DNA from: Methylorubrum zatmanii
GTDB lineage: Bacteria > Pseudomonadota > Alphaproteobacteria > Rhizobiales > Beijerinckiaceae
Reading direction: 5' to 3'
NCBI RefSeq assembly: GCF_014845115.1
Contig: NZ_NKUI01000011.1
Location: 39,321 to 103,320, forward strand
Length of the DNA stretch: 64,000 nt
Under the pieces are notes generated by a model, which saw only the letters and a list, made by a program, of their open reading frames with translations, made no database searches and was not told the origin of the DNA. The first letter of the stretch is position 1. Every line of letters begins with the position of its first letter. Of the stretch, positions 26,767 through 40,588 are shown piece by piece. The translations under genes and the position numbers were made by a program.

Positions 26767-27426
26767 TCAATCCTCCGTGGATGGCGGGCCGGGCGGAGAC
26801 GCCACGAGCCCGGCGCCGACGGCGATCCAGACCAGATGGGCGTCCGTGCGGGCGCCGAGCTTGGTCCGGATCAGCGAGAGATTGTTCTGAACCGTCTTGA
26901 GGCTGAGACACAGCGCCTCGGCGACCGCCTGCGCCGTCGCGCCTGCGGCCGTCATGCCGAGGATCTCGACCTCGCGTGGGCTGAGCTCGTCGAGGGCGCT
27001 CCGCCCGCCGGCCACCTCGTCCTGCGCAATCGCCAGGGCGATGTCGGGGCTCATGGCGCGCTCCCCGCACAGGACGCCCGCGACGGCCGTCAGCAGGGCC
27101 CGCGGCGGGCTGGCCTTGCTGACATAGCCGCTCGCGCCCGCGGCGAAGGCTTGGCGCGCGCTGGCGGCCCCGGTGCGCATGCTGAACACGAGGATGCGGG
27201 CCGCGTCGTCCCATTGCCGGATATGCCGGATCGCCTCGATGCCGCTCGGCCCCGGCAGCGACAGGTCGAGGATCACGAGGTCCGGCGCTTGTGCCTTGTA
27301 GAGGCGGTAGGCCTCCGCTGCGGTTTCGGCCTCCGCCACGACGGTGAAGCCCGGCTGCCGTTCGAGCAGGCGGCGGTAGCCTTCGCGCACGACGGGATGG
27401 TCGTCGACGAGGAGGATCGTCGGCAT
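26767..27426 (-). CDS. NarL/FixJ-family response regulator
   Basis: 219 residues. The receiver domain (about 1-120) has the acidic pocket LVDDHPVV, phospho-acceptor Asp near residue 53 (LVILDLSLPGPSG), Ser in VFSMRT and Lys in YVSKAS. A LuxR-type helix-turn-helix follows (about 145-205): LSPREVEILGMTAAG, then AEALCLSLKTVQNNLSLIRTKL. It is encoded 8 bases downstream of the sensor kinase gene, so the pair forms one operon and almost certainly one phosphorelay. The target genes are unknown. Confidence 0.94.
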   Translation of the reverse strand: MPTILLVDDHPVVREGYRRLLERQPGFTVVAEAETAAEAYRLYKAQAPDLVILDLSLPGPSGIEAIRHIRQWDDAARILVFSMRTGAASARQAFAAGASGYVSKASPPRALLTAVAGVLCGERAMSPDIALAIAQDEVAGGRSALDELSPREVEILGMTAAGATAQAVAEALCLSLKTVQNNLSLIRTKLGARTDAHLVWIAVGAGLVASPPGPPSTED

Positions 27427-27434
27427 CGCTCGCC

Positions 27435-28784
27435 TCAGCAGCGGATGGGAACGGTGGCGCAGGCGCGGATGCCATTGCCGTTTCCGGTGAGCGACAGGTC
27501 GCCACCGAGCACCGCGAGCCGCGCCCGGATACCGGGAAGGCCACGGCCCGCCCCACCGACGATGCTGGCGGCCTCGCCTCCGCCGTCGTCGTCCACGATC
27601 AGCATCACCGGCCGCTCGCCGGCATCGCTTCGCCGCAGACGCAGGAAGATCCGGCTCGGCTGACCGTGCCGCAGGGCATTGGTCAGGAGCTCCTGCGCGA
27701 TCCGGTAGAGGCTCGCGGCGGCTTGCGCCGACAGGCCGGTCAGATCGCCCGTTACGTCGAGATGCAGGCTTGGGCCGGTCCGCAGCCGTCCCTGCAAATC
27801 GGAGACGAGCCCGCGCAGGCCCTCGCCCAGGCCGGTCCCGGAGAGATCGGGCAATGCGAGCTGGGTCAGGGCGCCGCGCAGACTTTCGCGCATGGCCCCG
27901 ATGACGGTCTCGATGCCGGCGGCGTCGGCACGCAGGTCGTCGCGGTCCTCGGGGGCGCCCGCCTCGATGGCCGCCGCGAGCGCGCCTGCCGCGGCGAGGC
28001 ATTGGCCGAAGGCGTCGTGCAGGTCGCGGGCAAGGCTCTGGCGCTCCTCTTCCTGCACCTGAACCAGCCGCCGCATCAAGGCCATACGCTCACTCTCGGC
28101 GCGGGTCAGGCGCTCCGCCAGGGCGTTGAAGGCGGTGGCGATCCGGTCGAACTCCACGGCCCTGAAGCGCGGCAGAGGCGGAGGGGAGCGGCCGGCATCG
28201 CAGCCGTCGAGGCCGTGGACGATCCGGCTCGCCGGCGCGACGAGGCGGGCGGCGGAGAGCCAGCCGAGGAGCGCGGTGGTGCCGGCGAGCGACAGGGCGA
28301 GGCCGCTCGCGAAGTGCATCTGCCGCCACGCGCGGCCCGCGGCGGCGGCGGGATCGGGCCAGGCCGCGACGCTGCCGAGGCGGCGCCCGCGATAGACGAT
28401 CTCCCGGATCACCGGCTCGCCGCCGGCCCCCGCCGCCAGGGCGCCCGTGATCCAGGCCGGTGCTGTGCCGAGACCGTCCCAGTCGCCGCAGAGCCGGCGC
28501 GGGGTCTCGGCGCCGAGGCGGATCTCGGTGCAGATGCCCGGGAGGATCATCAGGACGGTCGGCTCGGCCTGCGGCTCGCTGAGCGGCAACGCTACGGGCC
28601 CGACACTGCCGAGCCCCGGCTGCCGGGAGAGCTGGGCCGCGATCCGATCCGCCGAGACCGCGGCCTCCTCGCGCAGACCGGTGCGGGTCTCCCGGACGGT
28701 CCAGACGACGGCGCCCGACAGACAGAGCAGCGTGACGATCAGAAGGCGCAGGGCGAGGTGCGCGGGCAGGCTCATCGGGGTCAC
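27435..28784 (-). CDS. Two-component sensor histidine kinase, NarX/HisKA_3 type
   Basis: 449 residues. A transmembrane helix at about 10-30 and a second near 165-187 flank a periplasmic sensing region of about 135 residues with two Cys (GICTEIRL and RRLCGDWDG) that may be redox-sensitive or disulfide-bonded. A HAMP-like segment precedes the HisKA_3 helix with His in ARDLHDAFGQCLAAAG near residue 255. The ATPase domain is complete: N-box YRIAQELLTNALRHG, DDDGGG and GRGLPGIRARL. It pairs with the adjacent response regulator. It is divergent from a Tat-exported metallohydrolase. Confidence 0.93.
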   Translation of the reverse strand: MTPMSLPAHLALRLLIVTLLCLSGAVVWTVRETRTGLREEAAVSADRIAAQLSRQPGLGSVGPVALPLSEPQAEPTVLMILPGICTEIRLGAETPRRLCGDWDGLGTAPAWITGALAAGAGGEPVIREIVYRGRRLGSVAAWPDPAAAAGRAWRQMHFASGLALSLAGTTALLGWLSAARLVAPASRIVHGLDGCDAGRSPPPLPRFRAVEFDRIATAFNALAERLTRAESERMALMRRLVQVQEEERQSLARDLHDAFGQCLAAAGALAAAIEAGAPEDRDDLRADAAGIETVIGAMRESLRGALTQLALPDLSGTGLGEGLRGLVSDLQGRLRTGPSLHLDVTGDLTGLSAQAAASLYRIAQELLTNALRHGQPSRIFLRLRRSDAGERPVMLIVDDDGGGEAASIVGGAGRGLPGIRARLAVLGGDLSLTGNGNGIRACATVPIRC

Positions 28785-28950
28785 CGGTCGTGGGTCGAGC
28801 CCGAAATTGGCACCGGCAGCCGTCCGAAGCGCAAGGGATGCAAGGCACGCTCGGGAAAAATGCCCGTGCGACAGCGGGTGTCCTTCCCTGGGCGGCCGCG
28901 AGGAAGCCCGCCAGGATCCCGATCCCCCGTGAATTCAGGACCTGCCGTCG

Positions 28951-29895
28951 ATGTCCTTCCTGCCCTCCCGCCGATCCGTGCTCGCTGCGGGTGCGTGCCT
29001 GCCGTTCCTGAGAATCGCCGGTGCGAAGGCAATCCCCTCCTCCGCCTATCGCGTCGGCGCCTATACCGTCACGCCGCTGCGCGACGGTCTGTTTCCGCTT
29101 CAGCCCAGCATGATTCCGGCTGCCGACAACGAAGCCGGGAGGGTCCTGCTCACGCGCGCCGGCCTTCCGCCGGGCGGTCCCTCACCGGAGCCTGTCAACG
29201 CATTCCTGATCCGGCGCGATGAGCGGTTCTGGCTGCTCGATGCCGGCTGCGGAACGGTTCTGGGACCGGGCTTCGACCGGGTGACAACGGCACTCCGAGC
29301 GGAGGGCGTGAGTCCCGATCAGATCGGCACCGTCTGGCTGACCCATCTCCATGCGGATCACGCGGGCGGCCTGCTCACGCAGGACGGTCGCGCCCGCTTC
29401 TCCGATGCGGAGGTGGTGCTTCAGGAGCGAGAAGTCGCCTACTGGTCGGATGCCGGGGCGCGTGCCCGGGCGCCGGCGGCGATGACGCCGTTCTTCGACA
29501 CCGCGCAGGCGGTGCTGGCGGCTTATGCCGGCCGGACACGCCGCGTCACCGGCCAAGCCCAACTCGCGCCCGGCATCTCCTTCCTTCCCCTGCCGGGACA
29601 TACGCCCGGCCATGCGGGCCTGCTGATCGAGGACGGATCGGAGCGGCTGCTGATCTGGGGCGACATCATCCACTCCCGCGTGCTGCAGATGCCGCACCCG
29701 GATTGGACCGTGATCTGGGATGCCGATCCGGCGGAGGCGGTCGCCACCCGTCGGCACATTCTCGACCGGGCTGCCGTCGAGGGGCTCGATGTGGCCGGCA
29801 TGCATCTTTCGTCCCGCGGCCGGATCATCCGCGACGGATCGAGCTACCGGTGGGAGGGGCGTGAGGTCACAGGAGCCGACAGCCCGCCCCGGTGA
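28951..29895 (+). CDS. Exported metallo-beta-lactamase-fold hydrolase
   Basis: 314 residues. The N-terminus MSFLPSRRSVLAAGACLPFL is Tat-like (SRRSVL). The metallo-beta-lactamase fold has the di-zinc motif THLHADHAGG near residue 133, LPGHTPGHAGL near 214, Asp in WGDIIHS near 235 and a C-terminal His in GMHLSSRGRI near 287. The arrangement resembles AHL-lactonase and related lactone or ester hydrolases, but the family is broad and the substrate cannot be named. Twin-arginine export suggests folding with metal in the cytoplasm before secretion. It is divergent from the two-component kinase gene with 166 bases between starts. Confidence 0.88.
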   Translation: MSFLPSRRSVLAAGACLPFLRIAGAKAIPSSAYRVGAYTVTPLRDGLFPLQPSMIPAADNEAGRVLLTRAGLPPGGPSPEPVNAFLIRRDERFWLLDAGCGTVLGPGFDRVTTALRAEGVSPDQIGTVWLTHLHADHAGGLLTQDGRARFSDAEVVLQEREVAYWSDAGARARAPAAMTPFFDTAQAVLAAYAGRTRRVTGQAQLAPGISFLPLPGHTPGHAGLLIEDGSERLLIWGDIIHSRVLQMPHPDWTVIWDADPAEAVATRRHILDRAAVEGLDVAGMHLSSRGRIIRDGSSYRWEGREVTGADSPPR

Positions 29896-29903
29896 GGCGC
29901 AGC

Positions 29904-29934
29904 AAAAAGGGCCATCCCCTTTCGGCGATGGCCC
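29904..29934 (-). terminator. Intrinsic terminator of the gltB-vapBC-gltD transcript
   Basis: Read on the minus strand, an 11-bp stem (GGGCCATCGCC / GGGGATGGCCC, one wobble) with a GAAA tetraloop is followed by five T residues. It lies 27 bases after the gltD stop codon and ends the whole minus-strand unit. Confidence 0.88.
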
Positions 29935-29960
29935 CATGAACGTTCGATAGGACGCGGGGC

Positions 29961-31394
<1,434 letters not shown>

Positions 31395-31462
31395 CGATCA
31401 GTCCAATCGCGCCGCTTTGCCTGTCGCGAGGAGCGTCCGTCGCACCGTGTAGAATCGATCGA

Positions 31463-31864
31463 TCAGGGCCGCAGCCAGTTCTCGATCGTCAGACCGGTGA
31501 TCCGTTCGAACTCCCTCGTGTTGTCCGTCACCAGAACGCTGCCGTCCGCCAGCGCCTGAGCCCCTATGAGCAGATCGTTCGCACCGATCGGCGTCCCGGC
31601 CCGCTCGAGTCCGGAACGCAGTTCCGCGTAAGCCCGGTCGAACGGCTCGCGCCAAGCTTCGATCGGGATCGCTCCGAGTACCGCCTCGATCTGCCGAGAC
31701 AGCCGCTCCGAGCCCTTTCGGGTGGCACCGTAGCGAAGTTCGGCCGCGACGATGACATTCGTATAAAGACGCGCCTCGCCGACGCGTCCGATCCGTTCGG
31801 CCACCGGCCCTCTCGGCGAGCGGACGAGCGCCGAAAGGATGTTGGTGTCGAGCAGATACCGCAT
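31463..31864 (-). CDS. vapC: PIN-domain toxin VapC
   Basis: 133 residues, the usual VapC size. The PIN nuclease residues are all visible: Asp in YLLDTNILSAL (residue 6), Glu in VAAELRYGA (near 42), Asp in GANDLLIGAQA (near 96) and Asp in VTDNTREFERITGL (near 114). VapC toxins are Mg-dependent RNases that usually cut tRNA or rRNA and are held inactive by VapB. The catalytic set is complete, so it should be functional. The toxin starts 74 bases after the antitoxin stop, a wider gap than the usual overlap. Its stop is 68 bases ahead of gltD. Confidence 0.93.
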   Translation of the reverse strand: MRYLLDTNILSALVRSPRGPVAERIGRVGEARLYTNVIVAAELRYGATRKGSERLSRQIEAVLGAIPIEAWREPFDRAYAELRSGLERAGTPIGANDLLIGAQALADGSVLVTDNTREFERITGLTIENWLRP

Positions 31865-31877
31865 TCACAGCGCCCCG

Positions 31878-31928
31878 CGAAACTCACCACCACCGACCGC
31901 GCTCACACGGGGCGCGACGGGAGTTTCG
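31878..31928. repeat. 8-bp inverted repeat in the vapB-vapC gap
   Basis: CGAAACTC at 31878-31885 and GAGTTTCG at 31921-31928 are perfect complements separated by 35 bases. They occupy most of the untranslated gap between antitoxin and toxin. In mRNA this would form a long-range stem just ahead of the vapC start, which could tune toxin translation; a protein-binding site is the alternative. Confidence 0.5.
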
Positions 31929-31938
31929 TTGGAGGCGC

Positions 31939-32175
31939 TCACAGCCGGACATCGTCCGGCGGTCCATCCTCGATCTCCGGCCAATCCTCATCGAGATCGT
32001 CGAGGGTGCCGAGAACGGCGAGGAGCGACGGTACGGCGACGGGCTCGACGATGAGACGATCACCGTCCGTGCGGAGGATCGCCTCGTCCCCGCCCAGCAT
32101 GAAGCCGGGTGGGATGTCGAGCCTCTGTCCGCCCGCTGTCCGGACGAGGCGCACTCGCGTCGTCGGCTCGGCCAT
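31939..32175 (-). CDS. vapB: AbrB-type antitoxin VapB
   Basis: 78 residues. The N-terminal SpoVT/AbrB-like DNA-binding fold (RVRLVRTAGGQRLDIPPGF, then DRLIVEPV) is followed by a C-terminal toxin-neutralising tail with the typical acidic and Pro pattern (LAVLGTLDDLDEDWPEIEDGP). It binds and inhibits VapC and is expected to repress its own promoter. It starts only 13 bases after the gltB stop on the same strand, so it has no room for its own promoter unless that lies inside gltB. Confidence 0.9.
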   Translation of the reverse strand: MAEPTTRVRLVRTAGGQRLDIPPGFMLGGDEAILRTDGDRLIVEPVAVPSLLAVLGTLDDLDEDWPEIEDGPPDDVRL

Positions 32176-32188
32176 CGCGCCCGTCTCC

Positions 32189-36907
<4,719 letters not shown>

Positions 36908-37516
36908 CGTCCGCACATCTCCGACCCTGCCCGCACGCGAGCATGTTTCGTGCCCGCACACCATCGGTGTCCGGGCCGCCGCCTTCTTTATACCGAGTCG
37001 GGTCTGGTCGGGTGCTTCCTGCCGGAATCGCCCGCCAACCCGCGGGCTGAAACCCCGGCTTGCTCAGCCGGCGCTCGCCCGGATCGCCTTGGCGGTCACC
37101 GGTTTATCAGCTCGTTCGGACGTCACGTCGATCACGTGAGGAATCCCCAAAGCTCGCCCGACGGCCAAGCGCGACAAATGGGACAGTCTTGCTGTCCTAT
37201 AGGAGGACGTTGCCAGATTTCAGCCATTCCAGCAAGGGGGCGGATTAAGCCATGGCCGGCCTTTTGAACATGGCTCGAATACGCGCAGTGCACCCGACCG
37301 GCCTGCGCGCCGCGGTGTCGGGCCCGGCCCGGTGTGCCGGCCGGGCCGTCATCGAGGATGGCGGTCCCCATTGTCGCCCCATTCATTCGTTTAGAAATCG
37401 TTGCCGACACGGAGGAATGCGGGGATCGCGTCTGCCGTGACGCCGGGGGACCTCGCGGTCAACAGCGGGCCCCCGGGGCCTTCCCTTCACCGATGATCTG
37501 GGTTCGAGAGGTCCTT
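36908..37516. other. 609-base intergenic region upstream of gltB
   Basis: No convincing gene is seen; a 62-codon open frame at 37252 has no recognisable product and atypical composition. The region should hold the gltB promoter (minus strand) and that of the gene at 37517 (plus). Visible structure includes CACGT/ACGTG arms around 5 bases at 37124-37138, and a GGACAG-TCTTG-CTGTCC hairpin at 37181-37197 followed at once by TATAGGAGG. I cannot place promoters with confidence. Confidence 0.45.
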
Positions 37517-38503
37517 ATGGCTTCGAGCCGTCATGCCCCCGGCCGAGCGGCGCTGGGTCGTGCTCTTCACGGCGGGTTCGCCGCCCTGCTCCTGACGGGA
37601 GCCGGCTGGTCAGCCGCGCATGCGCAAGGCTTCTATCGCGAGGTCTACGGACCGCCGCGCGGCTACGTCGTCGAGGATGAGGATCTGCTCAGGCCGCGGG
37701 AGATCGTCGAGGGCCTGCGGGATCGCGGCTTCACCGAAGTAAGCCGTCCCCGCTACGACGGCCGGGCCTATCGCGTCGAGGCGACGGGGCCGCGCGGCCT
37801 GCGGGTGCGCCTCGTGGTCGATGCCCGCGACGGCGAGGTGATCGGGCGCGAACCCCTCGGCGCCGCCTATTATCCGTCCGACCGCCCGCGTCCGGCGGCG
37901 CCGGGCTATGGCTGGACCGAGGAAGACATGCAGCCGCGCCGTCTGCGCGAGGCCGAGCGCATCGTGCCTCCCGCCGACATTCCCTCGGTTCCTGCCCTCC
38001 GCAGCGCTCCCCCCGGTGCGGAGCGCGAGGCCGGTCGCACGGTGCGGGCCGAGCGGGTTGCGCCTTCCGCCCGGCCGGAAGCCAATCCGTTGGGACTGAA
38101 CCCCGACGCGGCCGCCCGTCCCGAGGCGGTGCGGCGGGCGACGCGCGCCGCACTGTCGCCGAAGCTGCCGTCCCAGGCGCGGATCGCTCCGCCCGCCCCC
38201 GAGCCGACCCTGCGTCAGGGCAAGTCCGGTTCGGAGGCGATGACGCCGGCGGCGAAGTCCGAACCGAAGACAGCCAGGGCGGTCGAGCCGAAGCTTGAGA
38301 CGAAGCCCGAGCCCGGCAAGGCGGCGCCGGCCGCAGAGGCGGCCAAGGAGCAGCCGAAAGAGCCGGCCAAGACCGCCGAGGCGGCGCCTCCCGCGAAGAA
38401 GGAGTGGCAGGATCCGCCGGCCGATGGCGGCCGCAAGAACGTGCGGGTGATCGGCGGCGCGACGGTGGTGCCCGGCGGCAGCGGCGAGGCCGGTGCGAAT
38501 TGA
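37517..38503 (+). CDS. Exported protein with PepSY-like domain and Pro/Ala/Lys-rich tail
   Basis: 328 residues from ATG 37517; an upstream ATG at 37493 is also in frame. A signal peptide (about 1-36, ending AAHAQ) is followed by a region resembling a PepSY domain (about 55-115: REIVEGLRDRGFTEVSRPRYD, then YRVEATGPRGLRVRLVVDARDGEVIG). The remaining 210 residues are low complexity, rich in Ala, Pro, Glu and Lys, and likely disordered. The domain assignment is by pattern only. The protein is probably periplasmic with unknown function. It is convergent with fdhD. Confidence 0.75.
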   Translation: MASSRHAPGRAALGRALHGGFAALLLTGAGWSAAHAQGFYREVYGPPRGYVVEDEDLLRPREIVEGLRDRGFTEVSRPRYDGRAYRVEATGPRGLRVRLVVDARDGEVIGREPLGAAYYPSDRPRPAAPGYGWTEEDMQPRRLREAERIVPPADIPSVPALRSAPPGAEREAGRTVRAERVAPSARPEANPLGLNPDAAARPEAVRRATRAALSPKLPSQARIAPPAPEPTLRQGKSGSEAMTPAAKSEPKTARAVEPKLETKPEPGKAAPAAEAAKEQPKEPAKTAEAAPPAKKEWQDPPADGGRKNVRVIGGATVVPGGSGEAGAN

Positions 38504-38509
38504 GGGCGC

Positions 38510-38528
38510 GCCGGCCAAGGCGGCCGGC
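38510..38528. terminator. Small hairpin between convergent genes
   Basis: A 7-bp GC stem (GCCGGCC / GGCCGGC) with a 5-base loop lies in the 31-base gap between the stop codons of the PepSY-like gene and fdhD. There is no T-run, so this is only a weak candidate. Confidence 0.3.
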
Positions 38529-38534
38529 GGCGGT

Positions 38535-39398
38535 TCAGGCGCCCTCCCCCGCTAGCAGCAGCCGCTCGCGCCCTGAGAAGACGGTGAGCGTGTCGGAGCG
38601 GGCGATGGCGCAGAGCGTCATGTCGTGGCAGCGCGCCCGCTCGATGGCCAGCGAGGTTGGCGCCGAAATCGCCACCAGCACCGAGGCGCCGAGGGTCGCG
38701 GCCTTCTCCGCCATCTCGAAGGAGCAGCGGCTGGTGATGACGAGAAATCCCTCGTCCGGCCGCACGCCCTCGCGCAGCAGCGCGCCGATGCATTTGTCGA
38801 GCGCGTTGTGGCGGCCCACATCCTCGCGCACGGCCGCGAGGCTGCCGTCGAGCCGGGCCCAGCCGGCGGCATGCACCGCGCGGGTCTCGCGGTTGAGGGT
38901 CTGGCGGTCGGACAGGGCGGTGAGCGCCGTCTGGATCGCCGCCAGGGTCACCTGCGGCCCCTTTCCCGAGCGAGCCTTGGCGGTCGGCAGCGCGGCGAGA
39001 TCCTCGACCCCGCAGACGCCGCAGCCGGTGCGCCCGCTGATCGCCCGCTTTCGGGCGAGGTGTTCGCGCAGGCGCCCCGGCGCGAGATCGACCATGAGCC
39101 GCAGGCCGCCCTCTCCCGGCTCCACCGACACGCCGCGAATCTCGTCGGGCGTCTCGATCACGCCCTCGGTCAGGCTGAAGCCGTAGGCGAAGTCTTCGAG
39201 GTCGGCGGGCGTGGTCATCATCACGGCGTAGGGCACGGTGCCGTAGACGACGTTGACCGGCATCTCGACGGCGAGCGCGCGCGAATCCGGTCGCGCTTCC
39301 GGCTCGTCGTAGGCGACGACCAGGGTTCCGACCTTCACTGCTGTGGCCGGTCCGTTCACGCCGTCATGGTCGTTGAAATCGTGAGCCGCGTCCGCCAT
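38535..39398 (-). CDS. fdhD: Formate dehydrogenase accessory sulfurtransferase FdhD
   Basis: 287 residues from ATG 39398, which has GAGGG six bases upstream; starts at 39404 and 39464 are possible. FdhD carries sulfur from IscS to the molybdenum or tungsten cofactor of formate dehydrogenases. The sulfur-relay CxxC is in GRTGCGVCGVEDL near residue 112. Other conserved parts are FAYGFSLTEGVI, REDVGRHNALDKCIG and LVITSRCSFEMAEKAA. In methylotrophs formate dehydrogenases are central to C1 oxidation, but none is encoded in this window. Confidence 0.93.
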   Translation of the reverse strand: MADAAHDFNDHDGVNGPATAVKVGTLVVAYDEPEARPDSRALAVEMPVNVVYGTVPYAVMMTTPADLEDFAYGFSLTEGVIETPDEIRGVSVEPGEGGLRLMVDLAPGRLREHLARKRAISGRTGCGVCGVEDLAALPTAKARSGKGPQVTLAAIQTALTALSDRQTLNRETRAVHAAGWARLDGSLAAVREDVGRHNALDKCIGALLREGVRPDEGFLVITSRCSFEMAEKAATLGASVLVAISAPTSLAIERARCHDMTLCAIARSDTLTVFSGRERLLLAGEGA

Positions 39399-39664
39399 CC
39401 ACATCCCTCGAAAAAACTCGGAAACGAGCGAAAGCTCGGCCGCGCAAGGCTGATCCGCGTCCATGCGACGCTTGGCGGCGCTGTTGTGGTTGCGGTTTTA
39501 CGATCAGTATGGTTCTACGTCGCGATCGCCCATCCGGCAGCGACACGGTCGAGCCGGAATTGGCAAGGCCGGCATAACGGCCGGACAGCCCTCAGGATTT
39601 GCGACGCCAGTCCGTGAATTCAAGGGTCAACAAACCATAGGCATCAGGGGAGCCAGGCGGGGAC

Positions 39665-40504
39665 ATGCGGACGACGCAGGCGCAACATCGTTCATCGTGG
39701 GGGATCGCCGCACTCGGCGCTCTTCTCGTCCCGTCTTCCTCCGCCCTCGCGGCTGGCATCGGCCAGCCCGAGCCGTGGCAGATGGGCCGCCAGGTGCCGG
39801 TGACGGAACTGGCCGCAGACATCAATCTGTTCGAGAACGGCCTGCACTGGCTGGCCTTCATCATCTCGCTCTTCGTTCTCGCCCTGATCCTCTACTGCGT
39901 GTTCAAGTTCAGCGAGAAGGCGAACCCGGTTCCCTCGCGCACCACGCACAACACCATGATCGAGGTCGCCTGGACCATCGTCCCGGTGCTGATCCTCGTG
40001 GCCGTGGCCATCCCGTCCTTCCGCCTGCTGCGTGGCCAGCTCTCCGACCCCAAGGCCGACGTCGTGGTCAAGGTGATCGGCCATGCCTGGTACTGGTCGT
40101 ACGAGTATCCGGCCGAGGGCGACAAGGGCGGCTTCACATTCGACGCCAACGTCGACGAGGAGCAGCAGCCCAAGCTGCTCGCCACCGACAACGACGTGGT
40201 CGTTCCGGTCGGCAAGGTCGTGAAGATGCAGGTCACCTCCGGCGACGTGATCCACTCCTGGGCGATCCCCTCCTTCGGCGGCAAGATCGACGCCGTCCCC
40301 GGCCGCCTGAACCAGTGGTGGTTCAAGGCCGACCGTGAGGGCACCTATCACGGCCAGTGCTCGGAGCTGTGCGGCGCCCGTCACGCCTACATGCCGATCA
40401 CCGTGCGCGTGGTGAGCGAGCAGGCCTATGCCGACTGGCTGACCGAGGCGAAGACCAAGTACGCCGCGATCGACAACGGCGCCCGTCTCGCGGACGCCCG
40501 CTGA
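39665..40504 (+). CDS. ctaC: Cytochrome c oxidase subunit II
   Basis: 279 residues. A signal peptide (about 1-30) precedes two transmembrane helices (about 60-85 and 98-120) and a periplasmic cupredoxin domain. The CuA ligands are present: His in DVIHSWAIPS near 197, and Cys, Glu, Cys, His and Met in GQCSELCGARHAYMPI (about 230-243). The aromatic electron-entry segment GHAWYWSYEYP is intact. Subunit II accepts electrons from cytochrome c. There is no fused C-terminal cytochrome c domain. It is the first gene of the aa3-type oxidase cluster. Confidence 0.97.
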   Translation: MRTTQAQHRSSWGIAALGALLVPSSSALAAGIGQPEPWQMGRQVPVTELAADINLFENGLHWLAFIISLFVLALILYCVFKFSEKANPVPSRTTHNTMIEVAWTIVPVLILVAVAIPSFRLLRGQLSDPKADVVVKVIGHAWYWSYEYPAEGDKGGFTFDANVDEEQQPKLLATDNDVVVPVGKVVKMQVTSGDVIHSWAIPSFGGKIDAVPGRLNQWWFKADREGTYHGQCSELCGARHAYMPITVRVVSEQAYADWLTEAKTKYAAIDNGARLADAR

Positions 40505-40588
40505 CGCTTCAACCGGGCCGGGGCCGGGTGCCCCGGCCGGACCTCCCTTCGCCAGAGGCGACAGACATCCGGATTAAGGCAAGGATCG

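Noticed and set aside
37252..37440. 62-codon open frame ahead of the PepSY-like gene
   Set aside because: It is Arg- and Cys-rich without a domain, with a poorly placed ribosome site. It is not strong enough to call a gene.
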